The translations under genes were made by a program, and so were the position numbers. Shown in pieces: positions 59,101-64,000 of a stretch of DNA of 64,000 nucleotides. This DNA is from Cyprinodon diabolis (Eukaryota > Chordata > Actinopteri > Cyprinodontiformes > Cyprinodontidae). The stretch lies in assembly GCA_030533445.1 (NCBI GenBank), contig CM060082.1, positions 40,225,317 through 40,289,316 of the forward strand, read 5' to 3'. The notes beneath the pieces were generated by a model, which saw only the letters and a program-made list of their open reading frames with translations, was not told the DNA's origin and searched no databases. Position 1 is the first letter of the stretch; the number at the start of each line of letters is the position of its first letter.

Positions 59101-62100
59101 CAGTTCCACTGAGAGACGGCTCCCATAAACATTCAGATAGCATTTTCAGGGAGCCCATTATCAGAGAGAGGAAGATCATCTGAGTGGTTTTCAGAATGAA
59201 TAAAGACTGAATCCCAGTTTTCCAGAGCAACTAGGAATGTGGTTTCCTGCTGTGGTGTGAGGTGATGAGTGGGACTGAGTGGTCCCACCCTGGAGTCTTC
59301 CCTGCGCTACCAGAGAACCATGAGCAAGGAATTATTTCAGATTTAGGATTAGGATTAATTCAGTGATGACAACAAACTCCGCCTACTTGCACAATCTAAA
59401 GCCATTTTGTGGGACTGATAACTGATAATAACGACCATTTTTTGGGATGATAACATCCTAAGTGGCTGCAAACAGCAACTTAGTATTTACTGTATAATGG
59501 AAGCAGGATCAAACTGAAGAACCCCATGAGATGATGCATAGGTCCCATCTATTAGAACAATGTATTTAGATTTCACCTGCTGCTAGATGATGTCACCAAA
59601 ATAGATAAACTGATTCATGACCATTCATGAAATAAACCCATAATGTAGTCATGGTTACAAGAGTCTATGGCAAGTTGTTTTGATAAGTATTAATTTGAAT
59701 TAATATGTATTTCTGATACATAAAAAAAAAAATCATTGTCCAAATGACAATTTCAAACAAAAAAACATGCTTCACATCTAGAATAAACATTCTGGATATT
59801 CAGAAATTAATTTCAGATCTTCATAGTTTTATTGTTACTGGTTATTATTTTGACTATAAAGAAATGTATTTCAGATATCATAAATACATATTCAGTGAAG
59901 CTGATAAATGTCAAAACAGGCATTTAAAATGTATAAAATTGGATTGATGTTCAGAAACCATCGAATCATCTCTTCAGAATGTGTGACTGCTGGAAGGTAG
60001 CTGAGCAGATCTGCTCCAAAGCTCCCCTGCAAAGACAGAGGGCTCACTGCCTGGCTCTGTTCATACTTGTGCGACCAAATTTAAGGCCACTTCTTCAGAC
60101 CAGTGATCACTTACCCAAATATAGTCAGCAACCCACCCAGGTCCCTCCATCTCTGACATGTCTGATATTCCTTCCTGCGGTACAGAGCTCGCTGTACTCT
60201 TTCCCAGTCATGCACATCGTTTTCCTGTTGCTCCTCAGACTTCTGTGGCCGGCCTTGCTCCTCTCCACCAACAAGATCCGCACCATGGACCCCCTGTGCT
60301 GACGGAGGTTCTGGTTCTACGAGAACCTGATGGTGAGAAGAAAAAGACAGAGGCTGAAGGGTGACGAAAAAGATTCCCTTTCCCCAAAAACAATCAATCT
60401 TGAAGACATAAATCTGTCAGTAAAACTTTCCAAATCCCGCTTATTAAACCCAAATGGTGGCTTTGGTTTCTGCTTCTAATGGAGATGTGTTCTGAATATT
60501 CTCCCAGCAGCATCAGAGATGTGTCTGCTTTCATTGTTGGACCCAGACGATATTAATGTCTAACAAAGTGTTGTCATGTCAGTCCAAGAAGAGGCAAATG
60601 AAAACAACAGAGCAGTTTTAGAGGCAAATGAAAACCATAAAATCCCTTCAGAACAATCTTCAGAGCTGCATCAGAACCAGATCTTTACTGAGGAACTGGA
60701 AGAAAAGAACATGTTCCCAAAGTTTTCCACAGCAGAGATCCTCTTCCTTCATGGGCTGAACCACATCCAAACATTGCACTATCCTCAGAGTTCAGCTAAA
60801 ACCTCCCAGCTGGGCTCAGACTGAGGAACAGCTTTGTGTTGCTGTTCCTCAGGAAGGATTCTGGTTCTGGACGATCTGAAACTGCTAATATCAAACTTTA
60901 CATTCAATAGAAGAAAACCAGTATGAATGAGCAGGACCCAGTTTAATCTCAGGCAGCTGCTTCTGCAGCAGCAGCTCAGCCTCTGATTGGCTGTTAGGGC
61001 TCCACATGGTTAAGGCAGGAAAAGAATGAAGGTGTTTGTCTGCAGGTTGTGTTCACCATCAGCTGGAGCTAAGCATGGCCTATCATTGTTCCAAAGACGT
61101 GTTTTTCCTTCAACACAAAGTGACCCGCTACTGGAAACATACCAGTCAGTTCAGCCGACCACAGACTAACAGGCAGATTTTATGAGGCTGATCGAGTTTC
61201 TAGGATTCTCCTCTATGTGAAATGGACAAAGTCCATGTGTTTGCTGAAGGGAACACTTCCTAGGATGTTATAGATGCCTTTAAATCATTGGAGGTGAGAG
61301 TGATGTTAGAGCTCTGATCACTGCAAGCTATTTCATCAGTAGGTGTCCTAACTTCCTGTCTGGGATCATCTGCTCCAGCTCCACTGTTTCAACTTTAACA
61401 ACAAGCAGACATGCTTGGAGATCAGCTGTTAGTGTCTCTGGCTGCTGCTTTCTGCCTCTCAGCTTCCTGCTTTACCATCAGGGCAGCGAGCTGCAATGAT
61501 GCAGCATGTTGTTGGGTTCTGAAATCAGAACTTGAGCAGAGCCGGTCCAGAAGAACCTCTGTGGTTCCTAAATATCTCCCTCAGATGATTCCTGCTGTAA
61601 AATTTTACCAGAACCATTAGCAAACCAAAGCGTTCCAATGTTCTGCAGAGATTCAGACTAAACTAACAGGACGGTGTGAGCTGCACATATCAAAGCAGTG
61701 AAGGAATCTGAGGGGAAAAGATCCAGACGATGAGTTGTGGCCCACATACTCCTTCACAGCCAGTTTTACTGCAGCTGTCCATCATTTTGACCTGCTTCAG
61801 ACTTTATGCATCACTTTTCACACAGCAATCATTAAACATTAAAGGCTGAATGGGTTTTTGGTCCTGGTTCAGTCTGGTGCTGATCATTGGTTTATTGAAG
61901 TCTTTACTAAACTCAGAGTTACTTATGACAGCACCTTCACATCTGTCAGCAGCTGGAAGGAGCTGGACTGAGCAGCAACAGCTAAATATAGGACACGTGT
62001 GTTCAGCTCTCAGTTTAAGCCTGGAGGAACACCTCAGTTCTTTCTATTTAGACAGACTTTGTTGTCATCTTTTAAACTCAAAGACAGAGTCAATTATTGA

Positions 62101-63984
62101 GAAGATGTGCCATGTTGTCAAATTACTTCAGCAGGAAAAAGCAATACAAACATTCATGTTTTAGGGGCTGGGAATGAGAAACTGTGTGTGTGTGTGTGAT
62201 GTCCTGGGTGGAGCTTCACTGTTATGATGGTTAAACTTGGAGGAGGCAGAACCAGAAAAGTTTCAACACAGTGACGACCAGACAGCAGTTCACTGGTGTG
62301 GAAAAGCAAAGAGACTGATTCCTCAATTCTAACTCTGTTCAGAAATATGAGTCTCATGCAGCAGGGTCAGATCAGAGCATTGGAGACCAGAACCTTCTTC
62401 ATGATGAAGAAGAGGAGATTGAATAGCTAAAACAGGAGAAGTGTTGCTGCGGAGACTTTAGGAGCATATGTTCCACTCTACCTGTTTGTTGAAGTTCTCT
62501 GCAAAATGTGGAGATCTGCTTTTTAGAAGTGATGCTAAATCTTCATAAAGATCACCTTTTCTCTCATAGTGACTCTCATCTCCTTCCTGTTTGAAGCCCT
62601 GTGGTAAAAACATGCAAAAAAACATGATCATCATCTCATAAAGTAGTGCACTTGAAAAACGATCTAGAAATAAGTAAAAATGTCTTAAATGAAGTGTATT
62701 TACCCTTGATTTGAGTAGGTAAGTGAGATAGTTTGCCAATGGAATCAGTATTTTTACTCTTAAAATAAGATAATTAGATAATAGTCACTTTGAATTAGAC
62801 AATGCAATCATGTTGTCTTATTTTAAGTGTAAATTATCTTGTTCCATTGGCAAAATGTCTCTTTTATCTCCTCAATTCAAGAACAAATGCACTTATTTTA
62901 AGAAAAAATGACTTATCAAGATTTTGATTTTTTTGCAGTGTGATGCAACCAATCAAACAGCTGGAGATGGAAATGATTTAAATTGATCTCCTGATCAACT
63001 CTGATGAGATCAGCAGCTTTAAAGATTGTATCCCTGCTTAATAAAAGCATCAGAGCTGAAAATTCCTGCTTGTCTTGATCTGTAAACGCATCAACAAACA
63101 ACCTGTTCTTTGCTTCATTTTTTGTTCAATAAAAACCAGATAAAGGTTCTTGGACAGAAGCTTTAATGTAGAAATGGTGTACTGCAAAAACTATCTAGAA
63201 ATAAGTCAAAATGTCTTAAATTAAGAGTATTTACCCCTAATTTGAGTAGGTAAATAAGAATTAATTGCCAATGGGATGAGGATATTTACTATTAAAATAA
63301 GATAATTAGATAATATGCACTTGAAATAAGACAATAAATATGTTTTTTCTTATTTTAAATGTAAATTGTCTTATTGCATTGGCAAAGTGTCTCACTAACC
63401 TAATAAATTCAAGAAAAAATGCACTTATTTTAAGATAAAAATGACTTATGTAGATTTCAATTTTTTTTCTAGTGTGATAATTTAGTTATCCTTTCATTTC
63501 CTGTGAGATTCTAAACTAACATCTATATCAGAAAACATGCAGCAAATAGTTTCTGTTCTGACTCATTTGAATCTTACAACTCCAGGAAAACCATCAAACC
63601 TCCATCAGCCAGTGAAAGCCTCATGGATGCAGGTCCAAAATAAAGCTCTAATGCAGCTCACAGGTCGGCTAAAGAAGCCAAGTTTGAAAAGTTCAGACTC
63701 TCTGCAGGCAGCTTGAGAACGATTGGAAACCATCAAAACCACTTCAGTGTTTCTAAGACGCTCCTTCTTGAGGAGCATCAGTGTCACTTGCTTTGTTTGA
63801 AGCTTTAAGTCAGATTTTCCAGATTAATATCTTCTTTCTAGTCTTACCGCATTCAGAAAGACTCCAGCAGAGCTGCAGGTGATGAAAAGTGTCTCAGTGT
63901 CACACGGCTCAACAACAAGGTGACTCATCTCACCAAGTGCCTGTCTCCAAAGTGGAGCGCGACAGCCGTTTGGGAATTCAAAAT
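35069..63984 (-). CDS. odad2: Outer dynein arm docking complex subunit 2 / armadillo repeat-containing 4, 15 exons, 5' partial
   Basis: ODAD2 (ARMC4) is a ciliary armadillo-repeat protein of the docking complex that anchors outer dynein arms to axonemal doublets; its loss causes ciliary dyskinesia. I placed 15 exons: 63984-63848, 62598-62482, 60326-60115, 58719-58545, 55059-54913, 54567-54358, 53189-52956, 52243-52133, 51987-51833, 42180-42000, 41917-41856, 40156-40042, 37043-36855, 36691-36470 and 35179-35069. Together they give two leading bases and 791 codons, and every junction keeps phase. Human ARMC4 has about 1044 residues, so roughly 250 N-terminal residues lie beyond the window. Diagnostic stretches shared with human are [49 protein letters not shown] and the C-terminal AAGC...NIR.LA. 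The last ten exons encode stacked ARM repeats. mkx follows downstream on the same strand. Confidence 0.95.
36470..36691 (-). CDS. odad2: odad2 exon (ARM repeats)
   Basis: Encodes [20 protein letters not shown], then [20 protein letters not shown] and [22 protein letters not shown], 74 codons, phase 0. The donor CCG|GTTAGC is weak, but it joins in frame to the last exon. Confidence 0.92.
36855..37043 (-). CDS. odad2: odad2 exon (ARM repeats)
   Basis: Encodes [20 protein letters not shown], then [20 protein letters not shown] and [12 protein letters not shown], 63 codons, phase 0. The acceptor is GTGACTGTAG and the donor ACA|GTAAGA. Confidence 0.94.
37302..38223. mobile_element. Foldback DNA element with two 399-bp arms
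   Basis: The left arm (37302-37700) and right arm (37825-38223) are near-perfect inverted copies of the same length, separated by a 124-base loop. The ends are AGGAAAAGTACACCCAAAAC and, inverted, AGGAATAGTACACCCAAAAC. TTAA flanks both sides (37298-37301 and 38224-38227), which suits Kolobok- or piggyBac-type integration. Similar long-TIR elements beginning AGGAATAGTTCACCC are widespread in fish. It lies in the odad2 intron 37044-40041. There is no transposase. Confidence 0.9.
38224..40041 (-). other. odad2: Remainder of odad2 intron
   Basis: Between the foldback element and the exon at 40042-40156 I see no gene and no repeat I can name. Confidence 0.6.
40042..40156 (-). CDS. odad2: odad2 exon (ARM repeat)
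   Basis: Encodes [20 protein letters not shown], then [18 protein letters not shown]. One leading base completes the valine codon from the previous exon. The donor is AAG|GTACAG, phase 0. Nearly identical to human LDGVRLLWSLL and [13 protein letters not shown]. Confidence 0.95.
40560..41262 (+). pseudogene. Jockey/CR1-like LINE endonuclease relic
   Basis: Pieces in several frames read [53 protein letters not shown] and [20 protein letters not shown], the endonuclease region of the same kind of LINE as at 29220-32660. No RT survives. It is antisense to odad2, within an intron. Confidence 0.7.
41856..41917 (-). CDS. odad2: odad2 exon (short)
   Basis: A 62-base exon encoding [20 protein letters not shown] plus two bases. 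The acceptor is TTTAAACAG and the donor GTGGT|GTAAGT. Human has ALLVNVTKAVGACA at this point. Confidence 0.93.
42000..42180 (-). CDS. odad2: odad2 exon (ARM repeat)
   Basis: Encodes [20 protein letters not shown], then [20 protein letters not shown] and [19 protein letters not shown]. One leading base completes the codon from the previous exon. The donor is CAG|GTATGT, phase 0. The intron upstream is 9.6 kb and carries the intact L2 LINE. Confidence 0.95.
44237..45097 (+). CDS. LINE ORF1 protein with SGNH esterase-like domain
   Basis: A 286-residue protein starting ATG at 44237. Near the N-terminus are two CxxC pairs (Cys21/24 and Cys40/43), a possible zinc-binding knuckle, followed by a short coiled coil at about 47-64 ([18 protein letters not shown]). 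Residues about 122-283 form an SGNH/GDSL-hydrolase-like domain: VIGSSIVRN (Gly-Ser-Ser at 128-130), HAGGND (177-180) and DGIHPT (Asp261, His264). Esterase-type ORF1 proteins are known from CR1/L2 LINEs, where they are thought to act in the RNP. The TGA stop at 45095-45097 is the only stop between it and ORF2, which continues in the same frame. Confidence 0.88.
   Translation: MASLSPSLSFPTLPSSSPLSCSLCQMFSYSSASFSDNGMCNKCSIFVALEARVSELESRLQAVEHPGVKVGPPRSSPPKVPEQPGDWVTVRRKRSHGSLPTGHHQPVHVSNRFSPLSDTPTEKPTLVIGSSIVRNVALETPGTIVKCLPGARTGDIKSYLKLLAKDKVKYSKIVIHAGGNDTRLRRSEVTKISVASVCKFAKKMSDSVIFSGPLPDLTSDDMFSRMSSFNRWLSRWCPENNVGYINNWQSFWGKPGLIRRDGIHPTLDGAALLSRNLATFISPPKP
45098..48169 (+). CDS. LINE ORF2: apurinic-type endonuclease and reverse transcriptase
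   Basis: An open frame of about 1023 codons following the ORF1 stop without a frame change. Endonuclease motifs are FNIRSL, TETWL, VGDFNIH and SDHF. RT motifs are [45 protein letters not shown] and the catalytic YADD (near residue 741 counted from 45107), with a long conserved C-terminal part ending [10 protein letters not shown]. The first in-frame ATG (46184) lies after the endonuclease domain, so the full protein needs stop read-through, reinitiation at a non-AUG codon, or an upstream start. All catalytic blocks look intact. Confidence 0.92.
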   Translation, partial: PPRVQTRKQSCSLTHISAASLLLPTLYSIQTVSCPRPKSNKLAKIPKEVNHDNLIKIKITPIGEKVKTIKCGLFNIRSLSSKSLLVNDLICDNHIDLFCLTETWLQQEDYVSINEATPSSYLNFHIPRSSGRGGGVATIFQSDLLITPKTVNTYNSFEHLTLNFPHPNFKARKPLLLVTLYRPPGPYSEFLDEFSEFLSDLVLNTDRVIIVGDFNIHADIEGDSLRAAFDAILDTIGFVQNVNSPTHSHLHTLDLVLTYGIECEEITVFPHNPVLSDHFLITFRITLTEFSSPKRRFNFSRSLSDSAVINFKESASLSLSSVSLNSAAECKSIAYSPSQVDDFVDGVASSLRTALDNAAPLKMKTVKNRKLAPWFNAELRTLKQNARKLERKYRSTGLQESFLVWKNGLLLYKRTLCKARAAYFSSLIEENKNNPRFLFNTVAKLTQSHSSVEPSIPPALNSNDFMGFFINKIDVIKNKIISTPLSAIVPEVVMESELGLDCFDPVELSELAKLLSSSKPSTCMLDPVPTRLFKEVFPLISSSILDVINLSLLQGYVPKAFKVAVIKPLLKKPSLDPDDLVNYRPISNLPFLSKILEKVVAKQVCDHLHHNELFEEFQSGFRAHHSTETALVKVTNDILMASDNGLVSVLVLLDLSAAFDTVDHNILLERLEYFVGIKGTALDWFKSYLSDRIQFVYVNDRSSTHSKVTCGVPQGSVLGPILFTLYMLPIGRVIRQHGINFHCYADDTQLYLSINPDEANPLHRLQACLEDIKTWMTLNFLLLNADKTEVIVFGPESLKKKLISQSLHLDGIKLISDNKVKNLGVVFDQDLSFKSQIKEVSRISFFHLRNIAKIRNLLSRGDAEKLVHAFVTSRLDYCNSLLSGSPQTVVKSLQLIQNAAARVLMKIKKRDHISPILASLHWLPVKSRIEFKILLLTYKALNGQAPSYIRDLIVPYVPNRALRSQSAGLLVVPRISKSRMGGRSFSYQAPLLWNQLPVLVREADTLSTFKTRLKTFLFDKAYS
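48170..48915 (+). other. 3' UTR and tail of the L2 LINE
   Basis: A non-coding tail ending CGCTATATAAATAAACTGAA plus GAATT repeats, the part presumably recognised by the LINE reverse transcriptase. The short reading frames seen here are not genes. Confidence 0.85.
50071..50665 (+). repeat. Unnamed dispersed repeat, copy A
   Basis: Shares with the reverse complement of 52450-52866 the blocks CTATTTTGCGTACCCAAATG, GAAAGCTAACACC, CAGTTCAAACATG, TTTTTTGAACAGCAGT, GAGAAAAAGCAGG and GTCAACCACAAATGCAGAA. Compared with copy B it carries about 200 extra bases near its end. No coding potential; the class is unknown. Confidence 0.85.
51363..51712 (+). mobile_element. SINE-like element with tRNA-like head and GGAT tail
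   Basis: Begins with GCTCGGTGGCGCAGTGGGTA, A-box-like as in a tRNA-derived promoter, continues with GGAGTTTGCATGTTCTCCC and CCTCCCACAGTCCAAAAACA, and ends TAACAGATGGATGGAT. This sequence type is very common in percomorph fish genomes. It lies 121 bases from an odad2 exon. Confidence 0.75.
51833..51987 (-). CDS. odad2: odad2 exon (ARM repeat)
   Basis: Encodes [20 protein letters not shown], then [20 protein letters not shown] and [11 protein letters not shown], ending in phase 2 at GCTAT|GTATGC. The acceptor TTTACAG at 51988 is chosen because it restores CAED, as in human; the nearer TGTGCAG would break frame. Confidence 0.94.
52133..52243 (-). CDS. odad2: odad2 exon (ARM repeat)
   Basis: Encodes [20 protein letters not shown], then [17 protein letters not shown], 37 codons, phase 0. 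The acceptor is TTTTCAACAG and the donor AAG|GTACTT. Inverted copies of an unnamed repeat flank this exon together with the next one. Confidence 0.93.
52450..52866 (-). repeat. Unnamed dispersed repeat, copy B (inverted relative to A)
   Basis: The reverse complement aligns to 50071-50665 over nearly its whole length. It lies 90 bases downstream (in gene direction) of the odad2 exon 53189-52956. Confidence 0.85.
52956..53189 (-). CDS. odad2: odad2 exon (ARM repeats)
   Basis: Encodes [20 protein letters not shown], then [39 protein letters not shown] and [17 protein letters not shown], 78 codons, phase 0. The donor is CAG|GTGAGG. Confidence 0.96.
53345..54245 (-). mobile_element. Penelope-like element fragment with inverted flanks
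   Basis: A minus-strand frame (53997-53755) reads [26 protein letters not shown] and [13 protein letters not shown], resembling the C-terminal part of the GIY-YIG endonuclease region of fish Penelope-like elements. The catalytic GIY-YIG block itself is not present. On either side are inverted copies of about 140-160 bases (53395-53530 and 54075-54232) sharing GTTTTGGCTTAGAAAACATG. Penelope elements are known to carry terminal repeats in direct or inverted order. Confidence 0.65.
54358..54567 (-). CDS. odad2: odad2 exon (ARM repeats)
   Basis: Encodes [20 protein letters not shown] and on to [20 protein letters not shown] and HGGIGKL, 70 codons, phase 0. The acceptor is TTTCTGATCAG and the donor CTG|GTGAGT. 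Strong match to human ARMC4. Confidence 0.96.
54913..55059 (-). CDS. odad2: odad2 exon (armadillo region begins)
   Basis: Encodes [20 protein letters not shown], then [20 protein letters not shown] and LDTDDIRCK, 49 codons, phase 0 at both ends. Clearly collinear with human ARMC4 (QTATVIALCSM, GGLEVLINLLDTD). The donor is AAA|GTAAGA. Confidence 0.95.
56050..57450 (+). pseudogene. RTE/Rex3-like LINE, heavily decayed
   Basis: Fragments in changing frames read [40 protein letters not shown], then [19 protein letters not shown] and VCSNYRG, and finally [11 protein letters not shown]. These follow the collinear endonuclease-to-RT order of fish RTE/Rex3 elements. Many stops and deletions are present. 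A Penelope-type terminal-repeat piece is inserted at about 56911-57072. Confidence 0.75.
56911..57072 (-). mobile_element. Penelope-like terminal repeat piece inserted in the RTE LINE
   Basis: The reverse complement reads AGATTCTCAGTCATCCAGGT, GTCATTCCA and CTTTTTCAATTCAAAA-like blocks shared with 53345-53440. LINE coding similarity stops at CTGAGACACATCTT and resumes at CAACATCGCATGG, so it interrupts the LINE. Confidence 0.6.
58545..58719 (-). CDS. odad2: odad2 exon with poly-glutamate tract
   Basis: Begins [20 protein letters not shown] and runs through 11 consecutive glutamates encoded by a GAG/GAA repeat, ending [13 protein letters not shown]. One leading base completes the codon from the previous exon. 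The donor is AAG|GTAGGA, phase 0. Confidence 0.9.
58627..58661 (-). repeat. odad2: Coding trinucleotide repeat (GAG)n in odad2
   Basis: An almost pure run of GAG/GAA codons encoding polyglutamate in the acidic linker before the first ARM repeat. Slippage here would change length without breaking frame. Confidence 0.9.
58720..60114 (-). other. odad2: odad2 intron
   Basis: A 1.4-kb intron with donor GTAAGT at 60114. I see no gene or named repeat in it. Confidence 0.65.
60115..60326 (-). CDS. odad2: odad2 exon
   Basis: Encodes [20 protein letters not shown], an acidic low-complexity stretch, and the conserved-looking block [20 protein letters not shown] with [13 protein letters not shown]. The acceptor is CACCATCAG (phase 0) and the donor TTTGG|GTAAGT, phase 2. 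Confidence 0.85.
60327..62481 (-). other. odad2: odad2 intron
   Basis: A 2.2-kb intron. Nothing recognisable apart from a short GT run near 62185. Confidence 0.65.
62482..62598 (-). CDS. odad2: odad2 exon
   Basis: Encodes [20 protein letters not shown], then [19 protein letters not shown], 39 codons, phase 0 at both ends. The acceptor is TTTTTACCACAG and the donor CAG|GTAGAG. A MITE copy begins 47 bases upstream of the acceptor. Confidence 0.85.
62646..62940 (+). repeat. AT-rich palindromic MITE, copy 3
   Basis: A full-length copy (AAACGATCTAGAAATAAG to TTTTTTTGCAGTG) of the family also at 941, 1388 and 63181. It lies immediately upstream of an odad2 3' splice site. Confidence 0.8.
63181..63474 (+). 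repeat. AT-rich palindromic MITE, copy 4
   Basis: A full-length copy (ACTGCAAAAACTATCTAGAA to TTTTTTTTCTAGTGT) in the same odad2 intron and orientation as copy 3, 240 bases away. Confidence 0.8.
63848..63984 (-). CDS. odad2: odad2 exon (first in window)
   Basis: Reads [20 protein letters not shown], then [21 protein letters not shown]. The acceptor is CCTTCAG at the window edge, with two leading bases; the donor is GCG|GTAAGA, phase 0. FITCS.GVFLN fits the N-terminal half of ODAD2. Upstream exons are outside the window. Confidence 0.82.
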
Positions 63985-64000
63985 CTGAAGGAAAAAAAAT

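Noticed and set aside
60576..60824. 82-codon glutamate-rich plus-strand frame
   Set aside because: It lies in an odad2 intron with no homology I recognise, no splice context and ordinary base composition.

Overview
The window is animal nuclear DNA from a ray-finned (teleost) fish. It has small GT-AG exons in long introns, and its repeats are typical of fish genomes: L2-like, RTE/Rex3-like and jockey/CR1-like LINEs, a DIRS element, Penelope-like and hAT elements, long-TIR MITEs and GGAT/GGAA microsatellites. The species cannot be named from the sequence.

Two host genes are present, both on the minus strand. The Mohawk homeobox gene mkx has five coding exons between 26446 and 6659, encoding a TALE homeodomain transcription factor of about 367 residues. 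Upstream of it lies odad2 (armc4), the armadillo-repeat subunit of the outer dynein arm docking complex. Fifteen exons of odad2 can be placed between 63984 and 35069, about 791 codons; the N-terminal exons lie beyond the right edge. The order odad2 then mkx on one strand is also the human arrangement (ARMC4 and MKX neighbours on 10p12). All exon junctions of both genes keep frame, except that the last mkx junction leaves a choice of acceptor.

Layout: 1-5.5 kb is intergenic DNA downstream of mkx, with a hAT end, two MITE copies and a GGAA microsatellite. 5.5-26.4 kb is mkx; its introns carry a decayed L2 LINE (11.2-14.3 kb) and a decayed DIRS element with terminal inverted repeats and internal complementary region (18.5-22.6 kb). 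26.4-35 kb is the spacer between the genes. It contains an inverted pair of L2 tails and a three-deep nest: a LINE fragment split by a solo LTR, itself split by a hAT element, with target duplications intact at both inner levels. 35-64 kb is odad2; its introns hold a 922-bp foldback element with two 399-bp arms, a LINE relic, an L2 LINE with both reading frames open (44-48.9 kb), an inverted pair of an unnamed repeat around two exons, a SINE, Penelope-like and RTE/Rex3-like remains, and two MITEs.

The most unusual feature is the open L2 LINE. Its esterase-type ORF1 and endonuclease/RT ORF2 lie in one reading frame, separated by a single UGA, and ORF2 has no AUG ahead of its endonuclease domain. 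No bacterial-type operons, CRISPR arrays or tRNA genes were seen.
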